From Pterois miles (Eukaryota > Chordata > Actinopteri > Perciformes > Scorpaenidae): a DNA stretch of 64,000 nucleotides. Shown here in pieces: positions 11,169-24,784 of the stretch (its first letter is position 1; every line of letters starts with the position of its first letter). The notes under the pieces were generated by a model. The model saw only the letters and a program-made list of their open reading frames with translations, searched no databases and had not been told where the DNA came from. A program made the position numbers and the translations under genes. Where the stretch lies: positions 186,001 to 250,000 of the forward strand of contig CAMQGK010000038.1 of NCBI GenBank assembly GCA_947000775.1. The letters are read 5' to 3'.

Positions 11169-14100
11169 CATATGAATGTGTTATTTTTGCCTATTCTGAA
11201 ATTATGTGTTTTGAATATTTCTGCATTTTGGTGTCCCTAAACAGTCTTGGAGTTACATATTTTGGATATCACCATAAAGCTGAGATTTTTGGATCCAATG
11301 AGCCCAATTGTATTAATGTGTGATAATGACAGTCCATAGTAGCCTTTTCATTGTCATGAGAACATTTTTTAAACAGCCTCACTGTATAAACTGACCTGTG
11401 GTGACCTCTAGGATAATCACAGCCTTATGAAACTTTATAGCCACAAACTAGAGACTTACAGCATTCAGAGGCAGAAGTTTGCAGAAGTTTCCAATTTTTT
11501 TTGGAAACCAATTGACAGCATGACTTTTTCTATGGTGTAACTCAAGGCCTTGGTGTCTTAATGTGCTATTTTGGAGGGATTATTGGTATTTTTTATAAAT
11601 TTTCGAATGGCAAAAATGCTTAAATTTATCACCAAATTTGTGTGACAAATGGTTTCAACTCAAAAATTGCTGCAACATCTTAAGATATAATGGAGCATGT
11701 GGATGGTCATTGTATATATCTATCACAATGTTCTAAACCCTTATACACTTTTACTGTTCATTTTAGATATTTAAGAAGAAAAGATTTAGGATAATTTGGA
11801 ACAACCTAACAGAGTGAGCTGAGCTGCAAACTAATCTTTAGGTTCCCAGCTTTCAGATGATGTACACCACTAATGAGTGACATCTACCGTTGACCTGCTC
11901 TTTCCCACTAAAGATGACCTGCACCCCCCTGAAAAAGACAAACTTCTCTTGTGGCTTTCAGGGGATTAAATAAAAGCACAGGAGCTTTATCAACAAAAGA
12001 TTCTTAAAGTATGGCCCTTTTCAAAATACTTGAAAGGAAATATATATGTAATTGTAATTACCATATCTGCTGTTGATGTGGTTAAATTAATAGGAAGCAT
12101 ATGAAACAGCCATCATTTGTATCATCCAAGTACCGTGAAAATGTGAAATATGACAAAGTTAAAGTTAAACTTAAAAACTGCAGGGGGCAAGAGTCATAAC
12201 TCTGATTCTCTTTGCATTGCAATCAGGATGCTTCATGTATGGTATATATAGACATGCACACATTTCTATAATTGGAAGACATGAAGTGCAGGAGCCATTC
12301 TTTGGGGCTTATTCCTGCAGAAAAATGCAGATGTGCTCCACAGTGCCTGTTGGAGCTGTCAAAGTCATTGTTCTCAACCTGAGAAGCCTTGCAAATTAGC
12401 CAGTTCCAATGCCAACGTGCCACTACTGCTGGAGAGCCATGCATTGCTGCTGTTGAAAATCCCTGCAGGTATACAGCAAGTTTTCTGTATGGGAAGTTAA
12501 ATAATGGGCTCTGACAGCTTTTGCTAAGCACTTTTGTTTGTGTTTTTATGTTTGTCTTATAGCAAGCCTCTACTGTAAGCCCTTTCTTAGAACAGCACTG
12601 CAGGCTATAGGAGTGTTAATGTCCACTAAACTACAAGTGATCAGTCAAAAATGTGTGACTTTAAATGCCAAAATCTGCTCCATCATGTAAGGACAGCTAT
12701 CAGATTTATGAGGAAGTTATGGAGCGAGACCAACTGCTGCCAAAAAAAGAGATCATGACCTGTATGTATAAAACATCTAAGAATAGGAGTTCTGATCTCA
12801 TCTCCAGTAGGATCAATATCTCGGCTGCATTATTTTGACGTATCTTTTTGTAAATCAGCAGCTTGTACCAGGGTCCAAGCCAACAGAGAGAGACACACAA
12901 AGGCTTTGCGCATATCTGCTGTGGCTTTTTTCTGCATTCAAAGTCAACATACTGTACTGCATATTGCTATGAAAAACAGCTTTTAATAGGCAGGTATCAG
13001 AAAGCAGTATTTGCTCAGGCCTAAGAACAAAAGGCAGCGTAAATGAGGGCTTCATTGACTATATTAATAATCATCTGTGCCTTCTCCTTTGAGAGGCCTG
13101 TGATATCGAGTATCATTAGACATGCAAATAACAGCTCCTTTTTTCCCCCCGTCCCTGGGATTAGTGTGGAAAGAGAGAAAAATGAAGAAGAGGCATGGCT
13201 GTGGCAGAAACAATTAAGCTATCCTCTTCGCGGAAACACTTGGCAGCCGGCTTCAGACTGGGTAAGGGGGGGGGGGGGTTCTTTGGCTAGGCAGCGCCGT
13301 CAACATGCTTGTCTGAGCGAATGTGCAATTGCGCAGAGCACCGCTTTAAGATGTCAGATCACCTTGGAGTGGACGGCAGCTACAAGCACAAGCACTCCCT
13401 CTGTGTCATGATGCCACTTTCACACTGTCTGGAACACAGACCAGGAGATGGAGGCTGGGAGGGAGGGAGAGGGGAGAACAAAGGGAGACAGGAAAAAGTA
13501 GACAAGAGAGAGAGTCATCTCTGTTGTTTTGACGTGGCGGACAGTGGTGACATGTTCCTTTTTATCCCTTCCCTCGCTGCACACGGAGCGACCATCCAGT
13601 GCATTACGGCGTCGCTCAGACACAAAATCCCCCCAGCCTTCCTCCGCCACATTAGACAAATAGCCAAGGCCTCTCTTGACTTACATAATCACATCCCTTT
13701 GGCAAAACAGGGCCAACTTGTACATCCCGTTGCACCACTCCAAAAAGCAGCGGGAGACATGATACCTTATGGAATGCTGTACTTGAGATGAGGCACAATT
13801 AAATATTTGAAAGTAAAAGTCATTTAATCTTTTTCTTTCTGCTTGGAAAAAGGTGGAGTGGGCATGGAAATTGCCTCTCATAACCCATTTCCCTGATTCC
13901 CTTGTTACCTTCACTTCATTTCCAAGTTATCTTCATCTTTCCACTTCTTGCTACTACAATAACAAAGCTACCGGAGCCAGGATAAAAAAATCAATCTTTG
14001 TCTGTTAAAAGATTACCTTAAAGAAAAGTAAGAAAACAGGTTAGGCCTAGAGGGTATTATAGCTGTAAGATCCAGCAGCTGAATTAAAGGGGCTTTTTTA

Positions 14101-17019
14101 AGACCAGTAAAACACGTAGTTTCTCTGTCAGCCTATAAAGGACGGGGCGAGGGGGGGACATGCCAAAACTCAATGAGAAACTGGGGATGGAATCGTGCAG
14201 CCCACTAAGTTCAGTCCGTCATTCTGGAGACAAAGACGAGACAGTGAGTCAAAAAAAGTCAAAAGTGATTCCCTGAAATGCTCACGTCTCCTCGTATATG
14301 TCTCACTTTTGCTCCCTTTCCCTCTTTATCACTCTCTCCTGCTCTCACTCTGTGTCTTTTTCTGGAATCGCCCGTCGGTAATGTCAACAGAGATTTCACG
14401 GCACAGTGCTGGTGCATCAGCCGGGCTCACATTTCCCCTACCTGTGATTTACATCAGAGCGGAGGCTCATGGGGGATTTTCCATGCCAGCGAAGGGATGG
14501 GGGCAGTGATGGCGGTGGTGGTGGTGATAGTGGTGGGGGTTGGGGGGGTGGACCTAGTACCCTGAGGCTTGTCGCAGTAAGGCACTCTAACAATGGTGGC
14601 ATAGACCACCCAGCTGAGATGCTTTTACAGCAAAAAGAACCTGCATGACCGTCTCCTTAAATGTCACCATCCTCATTCTACAGCACACGTCTGACTCAGA
14701 TATTTCTGAAATGCTCTTGTGTTTGTCTGCCATGATTGCTTGTATTTTTAATATGTTAAAATCTGATGTTTGATTTCAAGTTTAATGTGCTATTACTTTA
14801 TATTTTATTGATATATTGTTGGGGTAAATATCCTCTGAAACACCATGTAGACCACCATGTCCATGTAACATCAAAAGTCAAAGGGGATGTACTTCTTTTC
14901 AACCACAAAATTTAAAAAAAAAAAAATTAATTAATAAAAAAAATCCACTTTTGACAATTTTTTCCACACTTTTTTTAAAAGAAAGTTACATCTACTTTTG
15001 TGACTTTTATTGCATCTATTGATCCTGGTCTTATTTCTTGTGCTCATTGCAACAGAAGTTGTTTTTTTCTTTTTTTTCCATAGAATTCCAGCAGTTCAGT
15101 CCACTTGACCCCCAAAAAATCTAAGGTCGGCTTAAGGCGTCGGCCATATAGGCGGTTGCCTAGGACACCACCTTCTGGGGGTCACTGGTTGCCATACAAA
15201 AACAAAAACAAGGTAACAAATGAACAAATAGATAATTAAGGAAATACACTTTTCACCTCTGTATCTCTTGTTACAGTCAAACTGACTGAGCACTTTTAAA
15301 CCAACAATATCAGCATCCCGTTATGTGGTTTATGTGACTAGGGTTAGGCTTCTGGGGAGCTGAACCCTTGGTTCACCGTTGGCACCAAAAGAGCCAGAGA
15401 CAGCCCTGAAAAACCCATTTGCAATATATGCGAACAGGAATTGGAAGGGGTCAAGCTAAAATGGAGTGCTAAGTTGCTCTTTAAAATATAATACACAGGC
15501 TGCATATTAGCTGCTGGCTAGGCTTAGTTTCAGCTCAATGTATTAAATGTCATGTGGGAATTTTCACATACATTTACATGCTCTAGAAATGTACAGAGAT
15601 TCAGAAAATTTGTCTGAAAATGTTCTGATTTGGTCGAATTACTGAAAAAAGTTTCTTTCCAGCAGCGATGCCCTGGCTGTTGCTCTGTGCATTTTAACAA
15701 GACAAACTGGGTGACGGTGTCTATCTGATGGAGATATTTCTCTTATGAAAAACCACAAATTACGTTGAATTTATCTTCATCTTATTGAGAAATATGGGCA
15801 CATAAATTCAAATTTGCATGATACCACTAGTGATGATTGAAAAAAAAAAAAGTATCTGTTGTTTTGTAACATGGCTGAACTGAGCCTTCAAAACATGTTG
15901 TCCTGACTTTGTGTCATGGAGCCTATTTTCTCCACTCCAAGTATGTAATTTCCTTGAGTCAGTGTTTGTATGTGTGCTGAGAGGAAGGTGTACATCCTGT
16001 TGCTCTTCTGTCCAACATTTAAATGAACTACGAACATGTATTAGTATTTCTGTTCACACAGGTTTTCTGCTGGTGGACTTTAACTCCCTTACCTGTCAGA
16101 CCCTTTAAGAAAAAGGAGTGCACGTCCTCTTTAAAAATAGTTTTGCTGCTGTAATGTTACTCACTTCCAAATAAGTGAATGTTTACTTGTTTCTCAACCT
16201 CATTAATCTTATGTATGTTTTGCCAGTGCCTCTGAAGAGGGTACATTTGATTAATATATTTTGTCAAAGTACATTTGACTACCACTTGACTGTAAACAAG
16301 GGGAGATTGATGGCACCTGCGTTAAAGTGGCGCTAATTCCAGAGATACTCTCTGATTGGCCACAGAGATCAGGTGCCAGGGTAGAAAAGGTCTTGGACGA
16401 CAGCAAACTGGTTGGTCTATTGTTCACTCTCCAGGAAAATGGAGGAAGACCAGTGTTTTATTGTACCTCCAGCTTTTATTTTTCTCATTAATTGTCTGCA
16501 AAGGACCTTAGGTGATAAACCTAATGAAACAGATTGTTCCTCCTTTTTGTGGCTGGTCTGAGTACATTTATTTATTTATTTATTTATTTATATCTGTTTT
16601 TTTCAAAATCAACACCTGCATGCTGGTACAGTCTTCCCCCCTCACACTACCAACTGTCCTCAAGTACAACATGCGGCCTATTAGTGTTCATTGACAGAAA
16701 ACATCATTTGAAACAAGAAGATTGTGGTCAGAGAGGAACCTCAATCATACCGGAAAGTAGACTTAACCCCAAATCCCTCTGTCAAATCAACACTAACGCA
16801 GTGTGTGCTGTGGTTCACACGTTCAGACAACAGGAGAGGACACAGTTACATGTTCTGATAGTTGTCGTGTCCGCAGCTAACGAGCGGGGACACCGTGGTT
16901 GTACGACATGTCATTTGTCTCCTGTAATAAGACATGAGAGCACTGCGCATTTGAATCAAGTCAGCGTCACAAAACGACTCCTTCCTGGAAAGACACACAG
17001 TGGAGCTTGCCAGGAAGGC

Positions 17020-17021
<2 letters not shown>

Positions 17022-17054
<33 letters not shown>

Positions 17055-17059
17055 TTTTT
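17022..17059 (+). repeat. (TTTA)n microsatellite
   Basis: About nine TTTA units. It lies about 50 bases before a (GT)n run; a second (TTTA)n run is at about 16567-16590. Confidence 0.9.
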
Positions 17060-17106
17060 CTAAGTCAGTGTGTGTGTATGCCTGAATGTGCAAATTTCAC
17101 TTACAG

Positions 17107-17107
<1 letters not shown>

Positions 17108-17162
<55 letters not shown>
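17108..17162 (+). repeat. (GT)n microsatellite
   Basis: About 27 GT units, uninterrupted. Alternating purine-pyrimidine DNA of this kind can adopt Z-DNA. Confidence 0.95.
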
Positions 17163-17164
<2 letters not shown>

Positions 17165-19059
17165 TTGCATGCCAAAATGTGTAGAAAACACAAGCTTTAG
17201 CGTGCATGTGTTTGTGTGTGTACAAATGCCTCCTCCCTATTACAGCTGACTAGTAGATGGATGCTGGCTGTCACACCTGCCTGACTTTGTTCCTGCCAGA
17301 TGCGGTGGGGTCACGGGGAAAGCGCCCAAACACTCATCAATCTCCACCGTTGTCCAACATTCTTTCGGCTCCGGTAACAGCTTCCAATATCCATTTAGTC
17401 GCTCCAGATGCTGGCAAAACTGCTTACACACACAGAAACGGGGTGGCCAAACCTATTGACCCGCGCTGTCGGTAACGGGTGGATGAAAAAACAAAAGGAC
17501 ATCGCAGGATCACGAATAATCTCGAAGAGCTTGTGACGAATAGACATTTAACTTTGCATTCACTTCGTGAGGTCGTCATTGTCATTTAGGCAGTAAAAGA
17601 AATTGCATTTGGTGTGTTCCCAAGTGTGATGCTGTGAGCGAGCGCCAGTATAGTTCCCATAACCTTTTCATTTAATAACATCAAAGCCAAATGGAGGAGT
17701 CACATTGAGAGGAGAGAAAGGGAGGAACCTGAAGGTCTAAAAGGACGCAGGGATGAAACAAAACCAATCACATAACATTAACAAACAGTTCCAGGGGAGT
17801 TTTGGAAGGAGGTGAATATGCTAAAAGTTTGGCCTTGTATCCGAAAGCAAAATATTGTGCATCATTTTTGTCACAAACACACCATTTTTGCCTTTGTGTA
17901 CACACCAAACTCAATTACATTTGAAATACACTCCTGGCCTTTATAGTAGCGCCACACAGAGAAAGCCAGAAAAGTAATTTCCATCATTCTGGTTCGTGCA
18001 GAGTTTTGCAGTTCCCTTGATAGGAAGCAGCACTTGAGTAGCCAGTTGGCTAATGGAAGGGATGGAAAAGTATAAACCTGACATATAAATTTTCATCCTG
18101 CTGTTTTTATTTTTTTTGTTTTTCTTTTTTACTTCTTCCCCTTCCCAAAAATAATAATGTTGATGAGTTGGTAGTGAGTGAAATATTTATGATAAAGCAT
18201 ATAAAAGACAGAAACTGTAATGCCTCCACACACAAGCTACTGTAAGCATGGAAAATCACTCAGATTGTGTTTATAGTTTGTTGGTCAGCTACTACTGCTG
18301 TGGGTCCCACTGTCATATTCTAGAAAGATGTTTTCATGCAGCAACACAACACTTTTTTTGACATAGCGTAATTACTCTGGGTGCTAAAACGCTCTGCAAA
18401 CGGTAATGGTGTGAAAATACAGCCCCTCTCCCTCTCAGCAGTGTTTCTCTTGGTGTCTTTTCCACACTTTCACTCCTCAGCTCTTTCTCTCCCCTTTTTA
18501 ATCCCCCTGCTCCTCCCTCTGGGCCTCCTGAGGGTTGGGGAAATAATGTACACAAACATAACAGGCGAACGGGATAAGCGCTCATGTTGTTTACGGGAGG
18601 AAAGAGGAGAGAGGAGGAAGAAGTCATCATCACAGTGTGTGTTTCCATTCACTTTAATTGTGAAGAAATCAGAAAGTTGGAGGATTCCCCGCAGTATGCA
18701 GATCCACTTTGATGCTGTCACTCACACGGTGTGGGGCTTTTGATTAGGCCTTGTCTCTGCACTGGAGTCTCATGACCGCAATTGGCAAGCAGGAGCCATT
18801 AAATTCCCAGCGACTCTGGCTCCCCTCTCAGCCACTCTGTCTCTCTTTGTCTTTCTCCCTCTCCCAACTGGGTCACCCACTGTGAGAGACTTGATACCAA
18901 AGGTAACGGCATTAATAACTAGTGCTTGTATTGCAGGGAAGTTGGAGGGGTCATCATAAAATGTTAGTAAAATTTTTGCAGAGAGGATGAATGATTTAAC
19001 CTTTGACCCCAGTTGATCATTCACAAATACACATACATACACATACTGTATATTGTGGG

Positions 19060-19420
19060 AATTAACATGACTGCTTAGGTGGAAACTACTACTAAGTGCA
19101 TACTTAAGTACTGCACGTAAGTAGAGTGCAAGTATCTCAAAAAAAAAAACAAAAACATACTTCAGTATTTCCAATTCATGCCACTTTGTCCTTCTACACC
19201 ACCACATTTCACATGGAAATAATGCAATTTTTACTCCACAACATTTATTAGAGAGCAGCTATTTACTTTGCAAATTATTTACATCTAAAACACACAACAA
19301 AATATATTACAGATTAAATTACCATGTAAACTATACTATATATATATATATATATATATTCATTAAAATGAGCTCCATCTCAACCACTACAACTCTAACA
19401 ACTTACAGATTAAAACTAGG
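19060..19420 (-). repeat. 'AAGTACT' teleost repeat, best copy
   Basis: Contains GTGCATACTTAAGTACTGC, TTTTTACTCCACAACATTTA and AAAATGAGCTCCATCTCAAC, a pattern common in teleost genomes. A (TA)n run at about 19336-19360 lies inside it. Similar but weaker fragments are at about 4000-4130 and 5490-5640. Confidence 0.55.
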
Positions 19421-20221
19421 GTTGACAATGTTCTTAAAAACGTTGTTTTATTTTATGTGTTGAAATTATCATTGAATCCTGACAACAAAAAATCAAAAGC
19501 TCTGACAATAAATAAATAAATAAATAAACAAATATCTGGTGTATGTGGCTGTCACAGGACTGTAGTAAGCCCGTCCAGGGCCGAATATAATGTTTGGACA
19601 GCTTGTCTATCTGCTTGCACTCTGCCTGTACACTCATTTCGCGACACCAGACTCTTCCACATTTTGCTAGCTTGACCGCTGTGAGTATTAACAATAGTCA
19701 TGTTTATTGGATACATTCACAATGATAATTTTGGGGGTGTGGCTTTGAAGGAAGGCTTGAAACAACAGACTGTCAGAGTTGCCAACTTTCTTGCTAAACT
19801 TAGTAACTTTTGGAGCTAGTGCTACTGCTAGAGCTTTCACCATTGTCTAGGTTTTTCAGTTGGATACTTAAAAATATCTATGATACTCTTAATGGTTTAA
19901 GAGTACAACTCTACATAATAATATCCCAATACATATAATAATGTAAGAATCTGGAAGGGACCATTCTGCATGGAGAATACTTTCACTCTTGATAGTTTAA
20001 ACACATGTTGCTGCCAGTATTTCTGTACATTTACCTCTAGTATAATAATGACATAAAATATGTTTGTACCGCTTATTTATTTATGTATTTATTTTTATTC
20101 TCTGTATCAAAAGCAAGAAATACATTAAAGCTGCTAAAGCAGCATTAGCTGCGTGTTGGTTGTTCATGTGAAATCCATTGTCTTCAGGTTACATCGCATA
20201 TGGAAACCATAGTTTTGAACA

Positions 20222-20325
<104 letters not shown>

Positions 20326-20959
20326 AACAATCAAACAAATTCAATCATTTTTCTTTTTTCCAACTGTGGCTTCCTAGCAGCCTAATAAATGAGATGCATG
20401 CCACATAACCACAATGTCCCCTATTCTATACTTTTGTTGGACCTTTGTCATCTCACTCTTATTCTCTGTCTATTTCTGCCAATAAATAAATAAATAAATA
20501 AACAAACAAACTCATTAACAGAAGTGTCCCAGAAGAGTTGCTCTTCATCGTATCCATTTGATAGATGGGATGGCCTTCTTGGAATTGTTTTGTTGGAATG
20601 TTTTTCTGCCTCCCAAGGTCTCACTATGATGTAGATCTCTCTCCTCAAAAGGTCTACTCCATTACATTAGAAGTACTGTTCTGTTTGAAAAACACTCAGA
20701 CATGTTTACATTTGTACCAGACAAAAAGCTGGTTTACGCTCAAAACCTTGTACTCGTCTTAATGTCTTTAATGCAATGCAACCTGTGTTACAAGTCCTTG
20801 AAAGGCAGAAATCACAATTACTGTTCTGAACACTTTGGACCTAGAAAGATGTGTTTAGATGTGTGTCACATTTACTTCATTATGTTTTCACTGCAGAGAA
20901 AACACAGTGTAGGTGGTGTATCTGTGCCTGGACGTATGTCCATACAAGATGTAATTACT

Positions 20960-21045
20960 TATTTCTACTACTTCTTTTTGCAACCAGAGGAGTTGCCCCG
21001 TGCTGGCTATTTGAAATAATGCAAATTTAAAGTACTTCTACAGAG
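20960..21045 (+). repeat. Short teleost repeat, copy 1
   Basis: CTTCTTTTTGCAACCAGAGG, CCCCGTGCTGGCTATTTGAA and ATAATGCAAATTTAAAGT recur at 21655-21750 in slightly changed form. No coding capacity. Confidence 0.55.
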
Positions 21046-21147
21046 TGCTCCAGAGATGACACACATATTTGTGTAGGCCAACCAGGAAGTTAGCATCACA
21101 CTGGGTTCCCTTGACAACAAGTCAATGGGATTTTTCCATTGAATTTT

Positions 21148-21148
<1 letters not shown>

Positions 21149-21179
<31 letters not shown>
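21149..21179 (+). repeat. (TTA)n microsatellite
   Basis: About ten TTA units. Other short simple runs include (TTTA)n at about 23891-23913, (AAAT)n at about 20481-20503, (CAT)n at about 37952-37973 and (TGTAA)n at about 58989-59007. Confidence 0.9.
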
Positions 21180-21654
21180 GGATTATTACAAACCTTTTAC
21201 TGACACAATTTGTTTCGCAAGTTAATCTCCACAAACGAACACTACTTATGCAATTGTTTTAAGTGTAAATGCAGACACCAGAAGTGAAAAAAGCTAACCT
21301 GAGGCTATTAACACACTACACCATGGTCACATGAATGCGTATACTCAATGAGGCTGTGAAGGTGGATGAGTAGTAGTCTGATTTAGCCACTTGTTAGCAA
21401 CCATCTTTTTAAAAGCCCATAAAAGCCTCAAAATTCACGAGTGAGGTATTTACAGATATTAATTTTTATATTGTAGAAAAAAAATGTTAAAATCTCTGAT
21501 GCTTGTATTGATCACAGACCTTATTTCAAGAATCTAACAACAAATATATATAAAAAATCCACTGACTTCAAGACAAGGGAATTGGAAGTGCTAAAATGCT
21601 AATGCGTTTCTTTTTTTTTTTTTTTTTACTCAATCTTGCAGCACTCTGTACGGT

Positions 21655-21770
21655 CGGCTTCTTTTTACAACCAGATGAGTCGCCACCTGCTGGCTATTAG
21701 AAATAATGCAATTTTAAGTCACTTTCACACTGGCTTCACTTCTCAGAACAGTTGAGTGCCTACTGGAAGT
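21655..21770 (+). repeat. Short teleost repeat, copy 2
   Basis: GCTTCTTTTTACAACCAGAT, CCACCTGCTGGCTATTAGAA and ATAATGCAATTTTAAGTCAC match copy 1, then continue into CTGGCTTCACTTCTCAGAAC. I recognise this as a frequent teleost repeat. Confidence 0.55.
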
Positions 21771-22237
21771 TACAAGTGACGATGTACAGCATAGCCAGCT
21801 AAGCCATGCCATGATTGCCACAGGCCTGTAGAAAAGGGGTGTCGAAGCAGCCTGGGGTTCAATAGGTTAAAACAATGTTTGTGCATTTGTGTGGTTGAAC
21901 ATTTGGAAAGCGACAGCAAGTGTGAAGCAAAGATACACAGCGCCCATGTGCCACAGACAGACAGGGAACCAGAGACAGAGTGACACTTACAGAGAGGATG
22001 ACACTTCCACTCTGCCGCCCACTCCTCTGCACGACCACACTTCCTCTCTGCCTTGCCGAGTCCTGGGGACATCCTCCATGCACGCTGGGTGTCACAGCAG
22101 ACGGATGACTAGCTTCAGCAGCACCATGCCATTTCCCCTTCTCACACTAAACTGTCACACCCCTCCCTCCCCCTCCCCCCACTCCTCACCGCCTTCCCGG
22201 CCTGCCGGGCCTTACTGCTTCTTGGCCTGGACTGCGA

Positions 22238-22239
<2 letters not shown>

Positions 22240-22292
<53 letters not shown>
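22240..22292 (+). repeat. (CA)n microsatellite
   Basis: About 26 uninterrupted CA units, followed by GACAACAAAGACGGCACACACA. Confidence 0.95.
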
Positions 22293-22296
<4 letters not shown>

Positions 22297-24761
22297 ACAA
22301 AGACGGCACACACACATTCATATGCACACTCACACAAAAGTCCATGCCTCTCTCTTTCTTGCTGTGATTTACACTCGGTGGGGAACTGCGTGTCCAGTCG
22401 CGTACATCCCACTAGCTTCTTCTCCTCCCAGGCTGAGTGAGTACCAGATTGCATTCACAGTGTAAGGCTAAAGGTCACGCCACGAGATCTCAACGCACAG
22501 CCCTTATGGCTCAAAACAACAGCAGACTTTGGTTGGATTGTAAACTGTTTTGCTAAATAATATCACAATACTTTACATAAAATGGCATAAAATCCATCAG
22601 CGCTGCTTTACAAATGACACTCTTGACCTTATAAAACTGTTATAAGACTTTTTGATGTACAAATGATGGATGATCTGAAGAGCAATGGCTGCTGTGCCAC
22701 ATTATGTCCTGCATGCCCTTAAGCTGTGTACTCAAGCAGCTCCCACTATCAGTAATTATTATTAGGACAGTTGCAACCACTGCCAGGAAACTATCATGAG
22801 CAGCCCACTGCTGTTTCCTCTGCCTTGCAATGATAGGAGAATAAACTCAGAAATAAACAGAACACACACACAAAAAAAAATGCTACCCCCAAGACGGCAA
22901 ACAACAAACAGAATATTCAAGAGAGGAGGAAACTATGGGAAGGGATATAGAAAATGTCTCGCCTGGAGAATTCAAGATTTGACAATATGAAAGCTGCATG
23001 CTCTTACAAATCAAAATTTGCCACAAATTTGTTCTTGTTCAGCTTTCTGGAAGGGGCCGCTGGCTTGTTTGTTGTCCCCTGTCAGAGTCTGGAGGGTTCT
23101 GAAATTAAGCCTGTGACAAAACATGTACAGTACTGGAAAGAGTGGCTCCACCAGCACTGCAGACCACTGTTAATTCTTATCAATACTTGTGCATTAGGGT
23201 ACATTTGCACAGCCGTATTAACGCCTCTGCTAAAACCAACCCCTCCTCTGCCTCCCCTTTAAATCTCCCATAAATCGCAGAGCAACCCCCTTCTTCCACC
23301 ACTGTCATCGCAGAGAGCCACACTTTTCAATTTCTGGAGTGAGAAAAGGACAGGAGGGTAAAAAGCCTCTTCCAGTATTACATCTTTTCTACTTTATTAC
23401 CAGTCTTCTGGGAAAATGGGGGCAGCTTTGCAGCTCGGCTATCTGTTTACATTTTCTTTACAAGACTATATTGGAATTATAATTGTGTTCTATGGTGCCT
23501 TCTTTTGGCGCCTTGCTCTGTTTAAAGGTCCTGTGGACCTGGGGAGATGAAGAAAAATGGGCCCCTTTTGAGGGATTCGATTACTGAGGAAGAAAATGCA
23601 GCTGCACACTGGCCCTCTTTTTTTTCCCCTTCTTCTTCTTTTCCCTTTTTCTGTTTTCCTCCAGGTGCCAATCTCTCGAGATGCTCGATATTAGAGCCGG
23701 AACGGCGCTGAAGCAAACATGCTGGTATCAACACATTGGGAAATAATGTCTCTGCAATTAACGTGGAAACAGACAAAAGGAAATAGAGCTAGGATTATGA
23801 ATTAAATAATTAAAACTGAGTTTCTGTGACTGACCACTGACCCTGCCCGAGTGATATCAATTGCTTTAATGACTCGGGTGACTCATGGTTTTATTTATTT
23901 ATTTATTTATTTATCTTTTTCTCTCAAGGTTACCAGAGGTCACAGTGTTGTAGAGCTGCATGCTTGTGGGGCTTTGGTGCTGCCTTAGCACTGAAAATGC
24001 TGCTGAAAATGAGCATTATATAATAAAAAATATATATATTTAATTAAATAAAAATATAATATTGAATACAGGTAAACATTTTTGAATCCAGCCTGTGATT
24101 TATAATTCAGCAGAGGGGATATGGTTTTGTGTTCAACAAACTGAACACAGGTAGATCATGATGTCTATCTAAATAAACTTGAAAACTCACTTTTCTTTCT
24201 ATTTTGCTGGTGTTTTGATCATCTACTGTAAATTAAACAAGACTATTTGAGGAATTAATTTGTTTTGTTTTCTTCGGTTTCGCCATGTTAGGACCAGGAA
24301 AAAAAAGCAGCTTTATCACTGCTCTATACAACATGACATGCAGGTTACACAAACAGCATAAATATTCCATCCCAATATGGATAATTGCTGATATTCCTGC
24401 AGCTTGACTGCACCGTGCCGAGCAGCAGAGTGAGACGGTGAATTTGTACCCTTAATAATGTTTGGAATTAATTAAAATGCACAGCCACAAGCCCAGAGCG
24501 CAACCACAGGTGGCGGTGAAGAGAGCGCATGCAATGAGCATGACTATGATGAGTACGAGCCTTCGTATCCCATGTCCATTTTAACTGATGATTTCTAATT
24601 TTATTATTGTTATTATTTTTTTGCCCTCATTTCAATGAGACAAATTTTGCCATTTTATACAACAATTTCCTGTGTAATATCATTCTATCAATAAGTAATT
24701 ACTTGCTTGGCAAATTGCTGTGCAAAATGTTCATCGGAGGGGAGAAGATCCATATCAATTG

Positions 24762-24784
24762 TTCATTTGCATAATGCAAATGAA
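24762..24784. promoter_or_regulatory. Perfect palindrome of two octamer (POU-type) motifs
   Basis: The 11 bases TTCATTTGCAT are followed by one A and then by their exact reverse complement ATGCAAATGAA. Each half carries the octamer ATTTGCAT/ATGCAAAT, bound by POU-domain factors. The two sites face each other with a single-base spacer, an arrangement suited to a POU dimer. It lies in a repeat-poor part of cdh8 intron 2. Enhancer function is inferred. Confidence 0.5.

Larger units (their letters stand above)
10590..11960 (+). repeat. Diverged repeat interrupted by tRNA-like element and SINE
   Basis: The left part (to about 10790) has GGGTACCCACGAGTTTAC and ATATGCCCACTGTATGA, matching the DNA-transposon-like family at 50290. 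After the tRNA-like unit and the SINE, sequence from about 11175 to 11960 (for example TGACCTGTGGTGACCTCTAG and GATGATGTACACCACTAATG) looks like another abundant teleost repeat from memory. Nesting of a SINE inside an older repeat is the simplest reading. No open reading frame of note. Confidence 0.5.
11970..19050. other. Repeat-poor intronic DNA
   Basis: Few interspersed repeats and higher sequence complexity than the flanks, with short GC-rich blocks (for example about 13200-13800 and 14100-14570). None of the short open frames has a recognisable product. Such stretches in a developmental adhesion gene often hold conserved non-coding elements. Only the low repeat load is observed; conservation was not tested. 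Confidence 0.4.

Noticed and set aside
13043..13791. Overlapping open frames of 122 and 160 codons on the plus strand
   Set aside because: No recognisable domain, low-complexity stretches including a G-run, and no splice structure supporting an exon.
16534..17200. 183-codon frame across the (TTTA) and (GT) repeats
   Set aside because: Simple repeats extend the frame; the segment between them shows no known motif.
21889..22454. 183-codon plus-strand frame and its antisense frames
   Set aside because: The length comes from the (CA)n microsatellite, which lacks stop codons and reads as His-Thr or Cys-Val repeats.
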